From IMG/VR virus record IMGVR_UViG_3300034200_001443, positions 62,001 to 126,000 of that record: DNA of 64,000 bases; one strand, written 5' to 3'. The first letter of the stretch is position 1. Each line of letters begins with the position of its first letter. Source of the DNA: a virus. Both the position numbers and the translations under genes were made by a program. The notes beneath the pieces are model-generated. The model had not been told where the DNA came from. It saw only the letters and a program-made list of their open reading frames with translations, and ran no database searches. Shown here piece after piece: positions 10,199-16,469 of the stretch.

Positions 10199-10692
10199 TG
10201 ACTTAGACGCCTTGCCATAGCTCGGTAGGTAACCCCAGCGGCTTCAGCAATGGCTGCGGTAGGCACTCCACGATTTTTTAGCTGCCTAGCAATCTGAGTT
10301 AATTCATTGTTTGCCTGAGCTAGTGGGCTAGTAGGAGAAGTCTTTGCTCTATAACGCTTTGATAGGGCAGATAGCTCACGGAGTCGAATCCTTAGCTCTG
10401 GAGGGACGCCCGGAGAAACAGATCTGAGGCGAGGGGCATGTTTGGTTGGAACTGAGGTTGTAAGAGATTTAGGTGGGGGTAGAGGGAGTGCTCTCAACTG
10501 CTTCACGTCTGGCGCTCTACGAACCCAGAAATGAATAGTGGTCTTAGGCACAGCGGGGCTTAGAGAGCTTCCTATGACTCCTAAGGACCATCCAGCTTTC
10601 CACAGTCCGCGTAGGCGGGACTCCATCTCTGAGCGTGTGAGCGTAGAGAGGAACATAACCTCCTCTATGGGAAGTTTTGGTGGATTAAGCAT
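10195..10692 (-). CDS. Helix-turn-helix protein, possible small terminase-like or regulatory protein
   Basis: 165 aa. A C-terminal helix-turn-helix reads IARQLKNRGVPTAAIAEAAGVTYRAMARRL. The N-terminal third has another helical segment (LGVIGSSLSPAVPKTTIHFWVRR) that also looks like an HTH. It is the first gene of the leftward structural block and follows AT-rich DNA with no genes. Similar small HTH proteins precede the large terminase at 62707-63165. It could be a small terminase subunit or an operon regulator; I cannot decide. Confidence 0.6.
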   Translation of the reverse strand: MLNPPKLPIEEVMFLSTLTRSEMESRLRGLWKAGWSLGVIGSSLSPAVPKTTIHFWVRRAPDVKQLRALPLPPPKSLTTSVPTKHAPRLRSVSPGVPPELRIRLRELSALSKRYRAKTSPTSPLAQANNELTQIARQLKNRGVPTAAIAEAAGVTYRAMARRLSQ

Positions 10693-11210
10693 GGTCCTAT
10701 TGTACCGACTTTTTAAAGGGTGTACGAAAAGATAGTCTGCCTAATCTTGTACGGAATAGCTAAATATATGAACCTTTCCATATTTTGCTTTTGACCCCGG
10801 AGAAGGATATGTATGTTTTTGGCAATTCTGCAAATCGTTCCGGGCCTTTTTTCTAAAAAAATCTTTTTATTTTTTACCCCCTAAAAATAATCTTTTTTAC
10901 TATAAAAAAACCTAAAGACAAAGCAAGGAACTAATTTTTTATTGTTTTTTAGGTTATTTTTAAAGATCTTTATTATTTCTTTTTTCTTAATCCTTTTTAT
11001 TTTTTAATTTCTTAAAAGCTTTTTTTTTTTTTTTTATTTTTAAACATTTAACTCTTACTCACTAGTAACTTACTTACTAGTAATTTACTTACTAGTAACT
11101 TATTGAGTCTTATAAACTACTCACTAGTAACTTAGTGGGTCTTATAGAAAAAAGTTACTGACTAGTAACCCTCTAAAACTATAACTAGTCATCTATAAAA
11201 AATCTTGTTT
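10693..11210. other. AT-rich region without genes
   Basis: About 500 nt between the leftward structural operon and the first rightward unit. It is strongly AT-rich with long T and A runs (for example around 11020-11040) and has no convincing open frame. Near 10725-10760 an imperfect inverted repeat (GTACGAAAAGATAG and CTAATCTTGTAC) sits close to the start of the HTH gene and could be an operator. The right end contains the ACTAGTAA repeat cluster listed separately. Confidence 0.6.
11053..11190. repeat. ACTAGTAA repeat cluster (iteron-like)
   Basis: Six ACTAGT sites lie within about 130 nt (11061, 11076, 11091, 11123, 11161, 11184); five are extended to ACTAGTAA. The first three are spaced exactly 15 nt apart. 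A second word, GTCTTATA, occurs twice with a 32-nt offset in the same stretch. This is too regular for random AT-rich DNA. It could be an iteron-type replication origin or a multi-site operator in front of the first rightward promoter. Confidence 0.65.
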
Positions 11211-11214
11211 AGAC

Positions 11215-11244
11215 TTGCAAAAGTGCAGGAAAGTAGGGTATCTT
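11215..11244 (+). promoter_or_regulatory. Promoter with GCAGGAAAGTAG spacer element
   Basis: -35 TTGCAA at 11215, -10 TATCTT at 11239, spacer holding GCAGGAAAGTAGG (11225-11237). The same spacer word recurs in at least eight other promoters of the window. It drives the small gene at 11291. Confidence 0.65.
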
Positions 11245-11290
11245 TTACTTATTGGAGCAAGGGGCTTCAATAACACAAAGGGAGAAACAA

Positions 11291-11551
11291 ATGTCTTATG
11301 GAGTATCAATAACAGTTAAATACACAGAAACAACTTCAACAGGAACTATCACTAAAGAAACAAACTACAACTTCCATGTTGATACCGCATCAGGTGCAAG
11401 TGACTTAATCTCACAGACCGCAAAGAATGCAAAGGAAATGAATGCAGTTGTTCAAGAAGTAAAGGTCACAGAAGAGAACCAAAACTCTTATGAGAACCCT
11501 TACCGCAAATTATCAGACGGCGAAATCTTGGACTTACTCCTAACCAAGTAA
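11291..11551 (+). CDS. Small hypothetical protein, single-gene unit
   Basis: 86 aa starting MSYGVSITVKY; the start at 11291 is chosen because GGGAGA lies just upstream, and the longer frame would begin inside the leader. Thr/Ser/Glu-rich, two beta-like halves, ending in DGEILDLLLTK. No known family. It has its own promoter (11215) and terminator (11563), one of three such monocistronic cassettes in a row. Confidence 0.7.
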   Translation: MSYGVSITVKYTETTSTGTITKETNYNFHVDTASGASDLISQTAKNAKEMNAVVQEVKVTEENQNSYENPYRKLSDGEILDLLLTK

Positions 11552-11562
11552 CCGCAAGACTT

Positions 11563-11600
11563 AGCCCCCCTATCCAAGGGGGGCTTTTTCTTTTTCAAGA
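11563..11600 (+). terminator. Intrinsic terminator
   Basis: Seven-base C tract and six-base G tract form a stem (AGCCCCCC / GGGGGGCT) followed by a T-rich run, 11 nt after the stop of the 86-aa gene. Confidence 0.85.
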
Positions 11601-11628
11601 CACACCGCAAAAGCTTTTACTTTTGATC

Positions 11629-11658
11629 TTGACAAAGTGCAGGAAAGTAGGTTATTCT
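11629..11658 (+). promoter_or_regulatory. Promoter with GCAGGAAAGTAG spacer element
   Basis: Consensus -35 TTGACA (11629-11634), spacer with GCAGGAAAGTAGG (11639-11651), then -10 TATTCT or TTATTC (11652-11658). The leader then reads a G/A-rich ribosome site before ATG 11703. Confidence 0.75.
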
Positions 11659-11702
11659 TTTCCTAGTGAGGTCAAGGGGACTTCACAAAAGGGAGAAATA
11701 AA

Positions 11703-11975
11703 ATGACAACACTAGCAATGACCGCAACACTAGAAATCACTCCAGTTCAATTATCTTTAATTGAAATGGCGCTACAAATTGAAATCGATACTTACGGCAA
11801 CAAAACTAAAATGCAAATGACTAGAGAACCTGCTCTCCGTATCTTCTCTCGTCTTATTGGTGACCCTCTACATCTTCCAAAGTTTAGAGGACTACAGGGA
11901 CGCAAGGACGCTCTTGCAATAGTTAAAGACTTCCTCATGCAACTTGAGGACGGCAGGGCTACCGTAGTGAAGTAG
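11703..11975 (+). CDS. Small hypothetical protein, single-gene unit
   Basis: 90 aa, start after AAAGGGAGAAATAAA. Helical, with LIEMALQIEIDTYGNKTKMQM and a basic middle (FSRLIGDPLHLPKFRGLQGRK). No family recognised. Second of the monocistronic cassettes, with its own element-containing promoter and terminator, which suggests an early-expressed host-interaction gene (inference). Confidence 0.7.
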   Translation: MTTLAMTATLEITPVQLSLIEMALQIEIDTYGNKTKMQMTREPALRIFSRLIGDPLHLPKFRGLQGRKDALAIVKDFLMQLEDGRATVVK

Positions 11976-11989
11976 CCAACTCCCTAGAG

Positions 11990-12020
11990 AACCCCCCTAG
12001 AAATAGGGGGGTTTTTCTTT
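11990..12020 (+). terminator. Intrinsic terminator
   Basis: AACCCCCCTA and TAGGGGGGTT pair into a near-perfect stem with a short loop and a following T-rich tract. Confidence 0.85.
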
Positions 12021-12030
12021 TGGCGTGTTG

Positions 12031-12059
12031 TTGCAAAATGCAGGAAGGTAGGTTATTAT
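12031..12059 (+). promoter_or_regulatory. Promoter with GCAGGAAGGTAG spacer element
   Basis: -35 TTGCAA (12031), spacer GCAGGAAGGTAGG (12040-12052), -10 TATTAT (12054-12059), 17-nt spacing. Drives the DUF3846 gene. Confidence 0.75.
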
Positions 12060-12103
12060 TTTCTTAGTGGGAAACCAATTACCACTATAGGGAGAGAGAC
12101 AAA

Positions 12104-12445
12104 ATGAAAACAGCAATTAAATTAACAACAGAGGGCAAGGCTTCTTTGATCGACTTAACCGCAGATAGCAACGAACTTGTAACACTTCAAATGGCGGTAG
12201 GTGGATACATTGAAGCAAAAACTCTTGAAGGTGGTTACACACTTTTTATGAACGAAGAAGGAAAGTTAATGCAACTTCCAATTAACGAAAGAGCAACCGA
12301 AATTTGGTTAGCCAACTTTCCTAACTTCCCAGATGTAATTGTGGGAGATGTAGTTATCGCAGGTGGAACAGATGATGAAGGCGAGCAACTAGGTCTTGAC
12401 TCTGACTATGCTGACCGCTTGTTGGAACTTTTTGCACAAGCATAA
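12104..12445 (+). CDS. DUF3846-domain protein
   Basis: 113 aa. The pattern VGGYIEAKTLEGGYTLFMNEEGKL, then LPINERATEIW and VGDVVIAGGTDDEG is that of DUF3846, a small domain seen in phages, plasmids and actinobacteria, function unknown. Start follows GGGAGAGAGACAAA. Third monocistronic cassette, closed by a terminator at 12460. Confidence 0.8.
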   Translation: MKTAIKLTTEGKASLIDLTADSNELVTLQMAVGGYIEAKTLEGGYTLFMNEEGKLMQLPINERATEIWLANFPNFPDVIVGDVVIAGGTDDEGEQLGLDSDYADRLLELFAQA

Positions 12446-12459
12446 GAACTAAAGCAAAG

Positions 12460-12491
12460 AACCCCCTACCAAAAGGCAGGGGGTTTTTTGT
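12460..12491 (+). terminator. Intrinsic terminator
   Basis: AACCCCCTACC and GGCAGGGGGTT pair around an AAAA loop and are followed by TTTTTT. It may also serve the converging lysis operon. Confidence 0.8.
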
Positions 12492-12500
12492 TGTCTTTAT

Positions 12501-12929
12501 TTAAGGAAGAACTCCAACGCTCTCACCTTGAAAAAGATAAGCCAAGACTTCTTCATCAAAGCAACCGCATTCATCAAGTCCCTTGGACTTTCTGAAAGCA
12601 TTGATCGCTTCAACTGCTCCTTCTTCAAGACGACCAAACTTATCGTTCATTACTGAACTAAAGCCTAAATCACTCAACCGAAGTTGAACTGTCTTGACTG
12701 ACTCGGAGTTGCCTTCATAAGCATTTACTTTTAATGCAGAAAGATAAACATACTTTTCAGGATTAGCTTGAAAAGTTGGGGCTTTCTTTTCTTTCTTTGG
12801 TTCTTCTTTTACTGCTACTGGTTTAACTTCTTCAACCTCTACTGGCTTGGACTCGAAAGAGAGCGCTTGCTCATTAGTTGAAGGTGCTACAGAACCAAGC
12901 AACGGCATAAGATTTTCTTGCTCGCTCAT
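12501..12929 (-). CDS. Peptidoglycan-binding-domain protein, partner of the lysozyme-like enzyme
   Basis: 142 aa from ATG 12929 (AGAAGTGAG upstream), only 4 nt after the stop of the transglycosylase gene. Residues 1-65 are a Glu/Lys/Pro-rich linker; the C-terminal 75 residues resemble PG_binding_1: VQLRLSDLGFSSVMNDKFGRLEEGAVEAI and FRKSKGLDECGCFDEE. There is no catalytic domain and no clear signal peptide. With the neighbouring enzyme it looks like an endolysin split into two polypeptides. Role inferred from domain and position. Confidence 0.65.
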   Translation of the reverse strand: MSEQENLMPLLGSVAPSTNEQALSFESKPVEVEEVKPVAVKEEPKKEKKAPTFQANPEKYVYLSALKVNAYEGNSESVKTVQLRLSDLGFSSVMNDKFGRLEEGAVEAINAFRKSKGLDECGCFDEEVLAYLFQGESVGVLP

Positions 12930-12933
12930 AGTC

Positions 12934-13533
12934 TCACTTCTTTTCTGTGGGGAAATTGCCAAGCCATTGTTTGAACTTAGCGTAGTGACTTCCACTACTA
13001 CTAGTATAAGCGTCTTTACCTATGTGCCATGCTCTCCAAACCTCTCCACCTTGACTCATGTGGAAAGCAATTTGAGCATTTACAACAGGGTTAAACAAAT
13101 CTGCATTATGGGAAAGATCAAACTTCTCTCGTCTATCCTCTCCAAGACTGTTTATCATGTTGATTTGGAAGATACCGTAGGAGTTATCTCCTGTGAGAGT
13201 GTTTCCATTGAAGGCTAGGGGGCGACCATTACTTTCTTTCTTGGCTATTGCCCAAGCTTCTTTTAGTTCTTGACCTTCAAAGCCAACTGCTTCTAAAAGC
13301 CACACCAACTCAATGTCGGTAAGGTTGGTCTTGTTTTCAAAGTAGGACAGAGGCTTAGTCTTTTTGACTGGCTCTAACTGAACTACTGCTACTGCTTGCG
13401 TTGCCACTTGCTCTGTTGCGACAACCTCTTGGACTTTATTCTCTACCGCTACTGCTACTGCTCCTGATGATAGAACTATCATGAGCGACAACAGCGCCAG
13501 CACCTTTTCAGGGGTCTTTAGAGTTGGGTTCAT
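12934..13533 (-). CDS. Secreted lytic transglycosylase / lysozyme-like protein
   Basis: 199 aa. The N-terminus has a signal-peptide-like hydrophobic run (VLALLSLMIVLSSGAVAVAV). After a Val/Gln-rich linker comes an SLT/Rpf-like fold: AWAIAKKESNGRP with the catalytic Glu, TGDNSYGIFQINM, and AQIAFHMSQGGEVWRAW. It would cut the glycan strands of the host wall. A signal peptide on a phage lysin would allow holin-independent export. Its stop is 4 nt from the start of the peptidoglycan-binding partner, and it sits behind a structured leader (13556-13650). Confidence 0.8.
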   Translation of the reverse strand: MNPTLKTPEKVLALLSLMIVLSSGAVAVAVENKVQEVVATEQVATQAVAVVQLEPVKKTKPLSYFENKTNLTDIELVWLLEAVGFEGQELKEAWAIAKKESNGRPLAFNGNTLTGDNSYGIFQINMINSLGEDRREKFDLSHNADLFNPVVNAQIAFHMSQGGEVWRAWHIGKDAYTSSSGSHYAKFKQWLGNFPTEKK

Positions 13534-13555
13534 TTGGTTTTTCCTTTGTTAGGTT

Positions 13556-13650
13556 ACGGGGACAAGGTTGCTAACTGAGCCAACCCGACCATCGCCTCTT
13601 AGGGGATAGCCTTACTTCAAGTGTCTAATTCGTAAATCTCCTTGTGTCGT
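13556..13650 (-). promoter_or_regulatory. Structured 5' leader of the lysozyme gene, possible cis-regulatory RNA
   Basis: The leader transcribed from 13650 down to about 13556 can form a 7-bp helix with GGCTATC/GATGGTC (13587-13611), a second helix with GGTTGGC/GCAACC (13566-13585), and a closing helix with ACAAGG/CCTTGT (13640-13650 with 13556-13567). The last two compete for the same CC. Actinobacterial wall-hydrolase genes often carry riboswitches, but the sequence does not match a consensus I could verify. Confidence 0.4.
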
Positions 13651-13672
13651 TAGTTCTTACTGTATAAACTCT

Positions 13673-13702
13673 AGCATAAATGCAGGAAAGTCCACTCGTC
13701 AA
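13673..13702 (-). promoter_or_regulatory. Promoter of the lysozyme operon with inverted element
   Basis: On the minus strand -35 TTGACG (rc of 13697-13702) and -10 TATGCT (rc of 13673-13678), 18-nt spacer. The spacer contains the ATGCAGGAAAGT element in the opposite orientation to the other promoters, which argues for a protein-binding site and not a polymerase feature. Confidence 0.55.
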
Positions 13703-13789
13703 ATCCGCATTAAGCGTGTCTTCAAACTATTTTTTACGCTTAAAAACCCTGCTGAGCGTGCTAGATCTATAAAAATCCCTAAATGCCCC

Positions 13790-13840
13790 AAAAAAAGTGC
13801 AGGAAGGACTGTTTTTAGCCCTTCCGCACACTTTTAGAGA
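13790..13840. repeat. Inverted repeat containing the GCAGGAAGG word
   Basis: AAAAGTGCAGGAAGG (from about 13792) and CCTTCCGCACACTTTT (to about 13834) form an imperfect inverted repeat around a T-rich centre. It lies just past the stop of the 51-aa membrane protein and could be its terminator or an operator pair. Confidence 0.45.
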
Positions 13841-13851
13841 CTTGCGAGCGC

Positions 13852-14007
13852 CTAGCGTCTTTCCCTTGCTGAAAGGGTTGCAAGAGCGATAGAACTTAGT
13901 CCAAGAGACAAAACAAGACTGTCTTCTCCTTGTAGTCCAGCAATTATTGAGCCTACGGCAAGTATCATAGAGATTACCGCAGTCCAAACAACTCTTTTTA
14001 GATCCAT
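13852..14007 (-). CDS. Small two-helix membrane protein, holin-like
   Basis: 51 aa, MDLKRVVWTAVISMILAVGS, then GLQGEDSLVLSLGLSSIALATLSARERR. Two hydrophobic stretches separated by a short acidic turn, charged ends: the layout of a small holin. The start follows AGAGGTAAAAA, the window's recurrent junction form (the stop of the HTH gene is the TAA). A longer overlapping frame ending in the same area is a shadow. Closeness to the lysozyme supports a lysis role; this is inference. Confidence 0.6.
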   Translation of the reverse strand: MDLKRVVWTAVISMILAVGSIIAGLQGEDSLVLSLGLSSIALATLSARERR

Positions 14008-14010
14008 TTT

Positions 14011-14241
14011 TTACCTCTTTCTTTTTTTATTAGAAGGTTTCTTTTTTGGCTCTGCTTTTTTTCCAGTAGGACTCGTCCTACCAACTAGCCTTGCAGAAGG
14101 GTCTCTAGCCTCTACCCCTTTTGAATAGACGGCTTTTCTTGCAGTTCGGTAGGCAACCCCTAACTCTTTAGCGACTGCCTCCATAGATAGACCGCTCTTA
14201 TAAAGCTTTACTGCTTCGTCTTGAATACTAGCGACTTTCAA
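14011..14241 (-). CDS. Small helix-turn-helix protein
   Basis: 76 aa, TTG start at 14241 (GGAGAGATAAAG upstream). Residues 1-45 form one HTH (DEAVKLYKSGLSMEAVAKEL, then GVAYRTARKAVYSKGV); the rest is a basic Lys/Arg tail. The motif GVxYRxxxR recurs in the HTH proteins at 10195 and, loosely, 62707. Overlaps the preceding membrane-protein gene by 14 nt. Likely DNA-binding; target unknown. Confidence 0.65.
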   Translation of the reverse strand: MKVASIQDEAVKLYKSGLSMEAVAKELGVAYRTARKAVYSKGVEARDPSARLVGRTSPTGKKAEPKKKPSNKKRKR

Positions 14242-14413
14242 CTTTATCTCTCCTTAGTCTAGAGATTTCTCCTTCAAGAAATCTTATCTTTTCATTTTTC
14301 TTGTTTATTACTCGGTGCAACTGACCTTGCGCCCTGATACCAACAACCATAACAAAGCAAGAGCCAGCGAGCGCAATAATTATTGCGAGCATTGTTCCTG
14401 TATCTAAAACCAT
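14228..14413 (-). CDS. Small membrane protein with coiled-coil tail, possible spanin-like
   Basis: 61 aa: one N-terminal transmembrane helix (MLAIIIALAGSCFVMVVGI) followed by a charged heptad-like tail (VINKKNEKIRFLEGEISRLRR). One-helix plus coiled-coil proteins beside holin and lysin genes are typical lysis accessory factors, though a Gram-positive host needs no spanin. Start ATG follows AAGGAGGTAGAAA, where TAG is the stop of the upstream gene. Confidence 0.55.
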   Translation of the reverse strand: MVLDTGTMLAIIIALAGSCFVMVVGIRAQGQLHRVINKKNEKIRFLEGEISRLRRDKVESR

Positions 14414-14416
14414 TTT

Positions 14417-14584
14417 CTACCTCCTTACGCTTCTAGGGTCTACCTGTTTTGTCCCCTGACAAAATCCACACTCTTCCGCATGGGCATAACCTAAAGCCCC
14501 AACTAGATTAGATACTCCGCAAGACCTCATCAACAGACAGGCGAACTCTTGGTCGGTAAGTCCTGCTTGTAAATCATCAGCCAT
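14417..14584 (-). CDS. Small Cys-containing hypothetical protein
   Basis: 55 aa from ATG 14584 (AGAGGCTAAAA upstream). Contains AEECGFCQGTKQVD, a CxxCxG half of a DnaJ-type zinc site, and a helical N-terminal half (TDQEFACLLMRSCGVSNLVGA). It overlaps the 56-aa gene upstream by 8 nt. No family recognised. Confidence 0.6.
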   Translation of the reverse strand: MADDLQAGLTDQEFACLLMRSCGVSNLVGALGYAHAEECGFCQGTKQVDPRSVRR

Positions 14585-14747
14585 TTTTAGCCTCTTCTTT
14601 TTCAAATTGAATTGCTTTATCTAAATCTATGTCGCAATAAGGGATACCCTTGTAAATTGTTATAGGTATCTCACTTGTATCTGCCCAGCAAACTTCGCAA
14701 GACTCCAACCCCGTGTATGGACTTGGGTGTTTAACTTTTTTACTCAT
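14577..14747 (-). CDS. Small putative zinc-binding protein
   Basis: 56 aa, MSKKVKHPSPYTGLESCEVC, then GIPYCDIDLDKAI. A CxxC pair and a third Cys suggest a small metal site. The ATG overlaps the preceding stop (ATGA at 14744-14747), and its 3' end overlaps the next start. Too short for a default 60-aa cutoff but held by coupling on both sides. Confidence 0.6.
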   Translation of the reverse strand: MSKKVKHPSPYTGLESCEVCWADTSEIPITIYKGIPYCDIDLDKAIQFEKEEAKNG

Positions 14748-14959
14748 ACCAAAATCCCTTCTAATCCTTCGTCATTTCCAAAGTCGCTTGGACTTATTAA
14801 ATCCAGCCACTCCCTAAATAAATAAACCAAACCTTCCTGCTCATTATTCCTTTTCTCAACAAGTCCCTCGTATAAGAAATAGGCTTGATCTTCTACTAAA
14901 TCTTCATAGGTTTCATAAGCTTCAATAAGCCGTAACTCTTCTAGCGTATAGGTTGGCAT
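14744..14959 (-). CDS. Small acidic hypothetical protein
   Basis: 71 aa, helical and acidic (MPTYTLEELRLIEAYETYED). Its start follows GGGGTAAAA, where GGG TAA is the Gly codon and stop of the upstream gene. Its stop overlaps the next ATG. No family recognised. Confidence 0.65.
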   Translation of the reverse strand: MPTYTLEELRLIEAYETYEDLVEDQAYFLYEGLVEKRNNEQEGLVYLFREWLDLISPSDFGNDEGLEGILV

Positions 14960-14961
14960 TT

Positions 14962-15195
14962 TTACCCCTGCTCTTTAGTAAAGAGAAACGCAAAACCCGG
15001 ACCATTACCTTCGGGGTCTTGGGATAAACATAAGCCTTCGCCATTATCGAACTCTAAGAAAGGAATTGGCTCATGGGCTGAAACTTCCCACCCCAACTCT
15101 TCTGCTTCTTCGGCAGTAGCATTTCTAACTTTTATGAGAGTCGCCCCTACGAGCGACCCCCACTCCTTCTCTAAGTATTTCGATAGGTCGCTCAT
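14962..15195 (-). CDS. Small hypothetical protein
   Basis: 77 aa from ATG 15195, chosen because this ATG overlaps the stop of the upstream gene (ATGA); the longer frame would run through that gene. Sequence MSDLSKYLEKEWGSLVGATL, ending in FAFLFTKEQG with GGG TAA, the fixed junction to the next gene. Beta-rich core, no family recognised. Confidence 0.65.
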   Translation of the reverse strand: MSDLSKYLEKEWGSLVGATLIKVRNATAEEAEELGWEVSAHEPIPFLEFDNGEGLCLSQDPEGNGPGFAFLFTKEQG

Positions 15196-15347
15196 GGGTA
15201 TAACAAATCTAGGCAAAATTGGTTCATCTGCTCTGTTGGAACTTTGCACTCATCAGGTGTTGTTGCGTCATTAGCCCAAGCAAACAAACCTAGCAAGATA
15301 ACGCCAACGGCAATTCGGCGTCTAATAAACTTTGCTTCTGTTTTCAC
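15192..15347 (-). CDS. Small single-helix membrane protein
   Basis: 51 aa from GTG 15347 (AGGGACAAA upstream). A longer GTG start at 15380 is possible but would sit almost on the -10 region. A basic N-terminus (KTEAKFIRRR) is followed by a short hydrophobic helix (IAVGVILLGLFAWA) and a tail with two Cys (DECKVPTEQMNQFC). It could be secreted or membrane-anchored. First gene behind the tandem element promoter at 15395-15425. Confidence 0.55.
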   Translation of the reverse strand: MKTEAKFIRRRIAVGVILLGLFAWANDATTPDECKVPTEQMNQFCLDLLYP

Positions 15348-15394
15348 TTTGTCCCTGCTTTCTGTGACTCCCTTAGCCACTAGTAGAACTTTAC

Positions 15395-15425
15395 ACTACT
15401 TTCCTGCTTTTTTCTACTTTCCTGC
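15395..15425 (-). promoter_or_regulatory. Tandem copies of the GCAGGAAAGTAG element
   Basis: Read on the minus strand, GCAGGAAAGTAG occurs twice, 18 nt apart (rc of 15414-15425 and 15395-15407); the second copy is followed by TGTAAAG, a possible -10. A tandem arrangement favours cooperative binding of a regulator. Confidence 0.6.
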
Positions 15426-15614
15426 TTTTTCCTTCTCTTTGGCGTGTCGCTTGGCTTCCTCTAGCAACTCCTCGAAACTTCTAAAGTCCTGCTCGAAAGA
15501 ACTCCAACTCTGTGCCAAAACTTTCTCTTTTCTTTTTGAGGAACTAATACGGCGTGATTTTTTAGTAAGTCTCTTTACAGTTCCGTAAATTGCACTATCA
15601 GGCAAACCCCACAT
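15414..15614 (-). CDS. Small basic protein, paralogue of the protein at 55629-55838
   Basis: 66 aa starting after GGGGTAAAAA. The C-terminal half SWSSFEQDFRSFEELLEEAK matches NWSSFDQDTRTFEQLLQEAR of the distant rightward gene at 55629 in 13 of 20 positions. The N-terminal half is basic (KRLTKKSRRISSSKRKEK). Charged amphipathic helix, no known family. The element promoter of the next gene lies inside its 3' end. Confidence 0.7.
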   Translation of the reverse strand: MWGLPDSAIYGTVKRLTKKSRRISSSKRKEKVLAQSWSSFEQDFRSFEELLEEAKRHAKEKEKAGK

Positions 15615-15725
15615 TTTTTACCCCTTCCCTTAGTTAAGACTTAGTAGGGAGTCGTATTGTTTCCGCCCCTTGCAAGTTCTAGGCGTTCAGGTGACCAGCG
15701 ACTTCCCCCTACTAAGTTAAAAGAA

Positions 15726-15754
15726 ATAATACACGACTTCCCTGACATTTTCAA
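15726..15754 (-). promoter_or_regulatory. Leftward promoter with element variant
   Basis: Minus strand: -35 TTGAAA (rc of 15749-15754), 17-nt spacer with a GTCAGGGAAGTCGTG variant of the element, -10 TATTAT (rc of 15726-15731). Feeds the gene at 15614. Confidence 0.7.
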
Positions 15755-15849
15755 ATTGACCGCACACGACACGCCAAGCCCCAAGTTCCCACACTTTTGT
15801 TTTTAGATAGAATAAAATTAAGACACAAGCCAAGAGAAAGGGAACTCAA

Positions 15850-15972
15850 ATGGCAAGAGTAAAAGCAAGAGAAGTAATGATTTGGATAAATTGCTATCGG
15901 TGTGGAGAGCAATTCCAAATTAGACAGATAGATTATTACCGCAACCTAATTTGTAATGGTTGCTTAAAATGA
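15850..15972 (+). CDS. Zinc-ribbon peptide
   Basis: 40 aa, MARVKAREVMIWINCYRCGE, then a second CxxC (ICNGCLK): a four-cysteine zinc ribbon. AAAGGGAACTCAA precedes the ATG. Its stop overlaps the ATG of the next peptide (ATGA). Likely a small nucleic-acid- or protein-binding factor. Confidence 0.65.
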   Translation: MARVKAREVMIWINCYRCGEQFQIRQIDYYRNLICNGCLK

Positions 15973-16049
15973 ATTGCCAAACCGCAAAATGGCTTTATGA
16001 GATTTACGGATACGGAAAAGCTCATGAGTGCGAAAAGTGTTCAAATTGA
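15969..16049 (+). CDS. Very small Cys-containing peptide
   Basis: 26 aa, MNCQTAKWLYEIYGYGKAHE, then CEKCSN. Starts in an ATGA overlap with the zinc-ribbon gene and ends inside the -35 of the following promoter. CxxC suggests metal binding. Short enough that it may be only a coupling peptide. Confidence 0.45.
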   Translation: MNCQTAKWLYEIYGYGKAHECEKCSN

Positions 16050-16074
16050 GAAATGCAGGAAAGTAGTGTATCGT
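16046..16074 (+). promoter_or_regulatory. Promoter with GCAGGAAAGTAG spacer element
   Basis: -35 TTGAGA (16046), spacer GCAGGAAAGTAG (16055-16066), -10 TATCGT (16069-16074), 17-nt spacing. Drives the ArdA-like gene. Confidence 0.7.
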
Positions 16075-16125
16075 TAAGCCAGTTGGTTAATCATAGGGAA
16101 TAACCACACTAACAAAGGGAAACAA

Positions 16126-16458
16126 ATGCCAGTTGCAAGTCGTGAAGTAATTGAGGAACAAATAGAAAACGCAGATAGAAGTCTTGCAGTTCTTTCTATC
16201 TTTGCTATGAACTACCACCTAGACCTTTCCAAATGGGAAAGCTTTGCAGATGACGCAGAGAATAATTATCTCGGTAACTATGGAAGTCGTAGAACCTTTG
16301 CAGAGAATTATGCAGACCGCATTGGGATACTAAACTCAGGGGGCAACGGACAAATAGAAACTCTTGCTCGTTATTTTAACTATGACCTTTGGGTGCATAA
16401 CCTTTTCCAAGACGGAACAGTTTGGGAACATGAAGGTCATTACTTCCAAGCTCTTTAA
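16126..16458 (+). CDS. ArdA-like antirestriction protein
   Basis: 110 aa, acidic. The order NNYLGNYGSRRTFAENYAD, then ARYFNYDLWVHNLFQDGTV and GHYFQAL follows the C-terminal ArdA pattern (a Y-x-G-x-Y-x-S segment, then a Y(F/I)-D/N-Y-x-x-W/Y segment). ArdA proteins mimic B-form DNA and block type I restriction enzymes. It is shorter than the usual 165-aa ArdA and seems to lack the first domain. Monocistronic with its own promoter and terminator, as expected for an immediate-early defence gene. Confidence 0.65.
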   Translation: MPVASREVIEEQIENADRSLAVLSIFAMNYHLDLSKWESFADDAENNYLGNYGSRRTFAENYADRIGILNSGGNGQIETLARYFNYDLWVHNLFQDGTVWEHEGHYFQAL

Positions 16459-16469
16459 GAAGTGAGAGT

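Noticed and set aside
13556-13650. Identification of the lysozyme leader as a ydaO (c-di-AMP) riboswitch
   Set aside because: The GTTAGC-AACC part recalls the ydaO 3' end, but the G-rich 5' half of the consensus is missing; kept only as an unnamed structured leader.
13727-13987. 86-codon minus-strand frame next to the lysis genes
   Set aside because: The in-phase 51-aa membrane protein (13852-14007) has a ribosome site and a plausible sequence; the longer frame is Cys/Arg-rich, reads a different phase and looks like a shadow.
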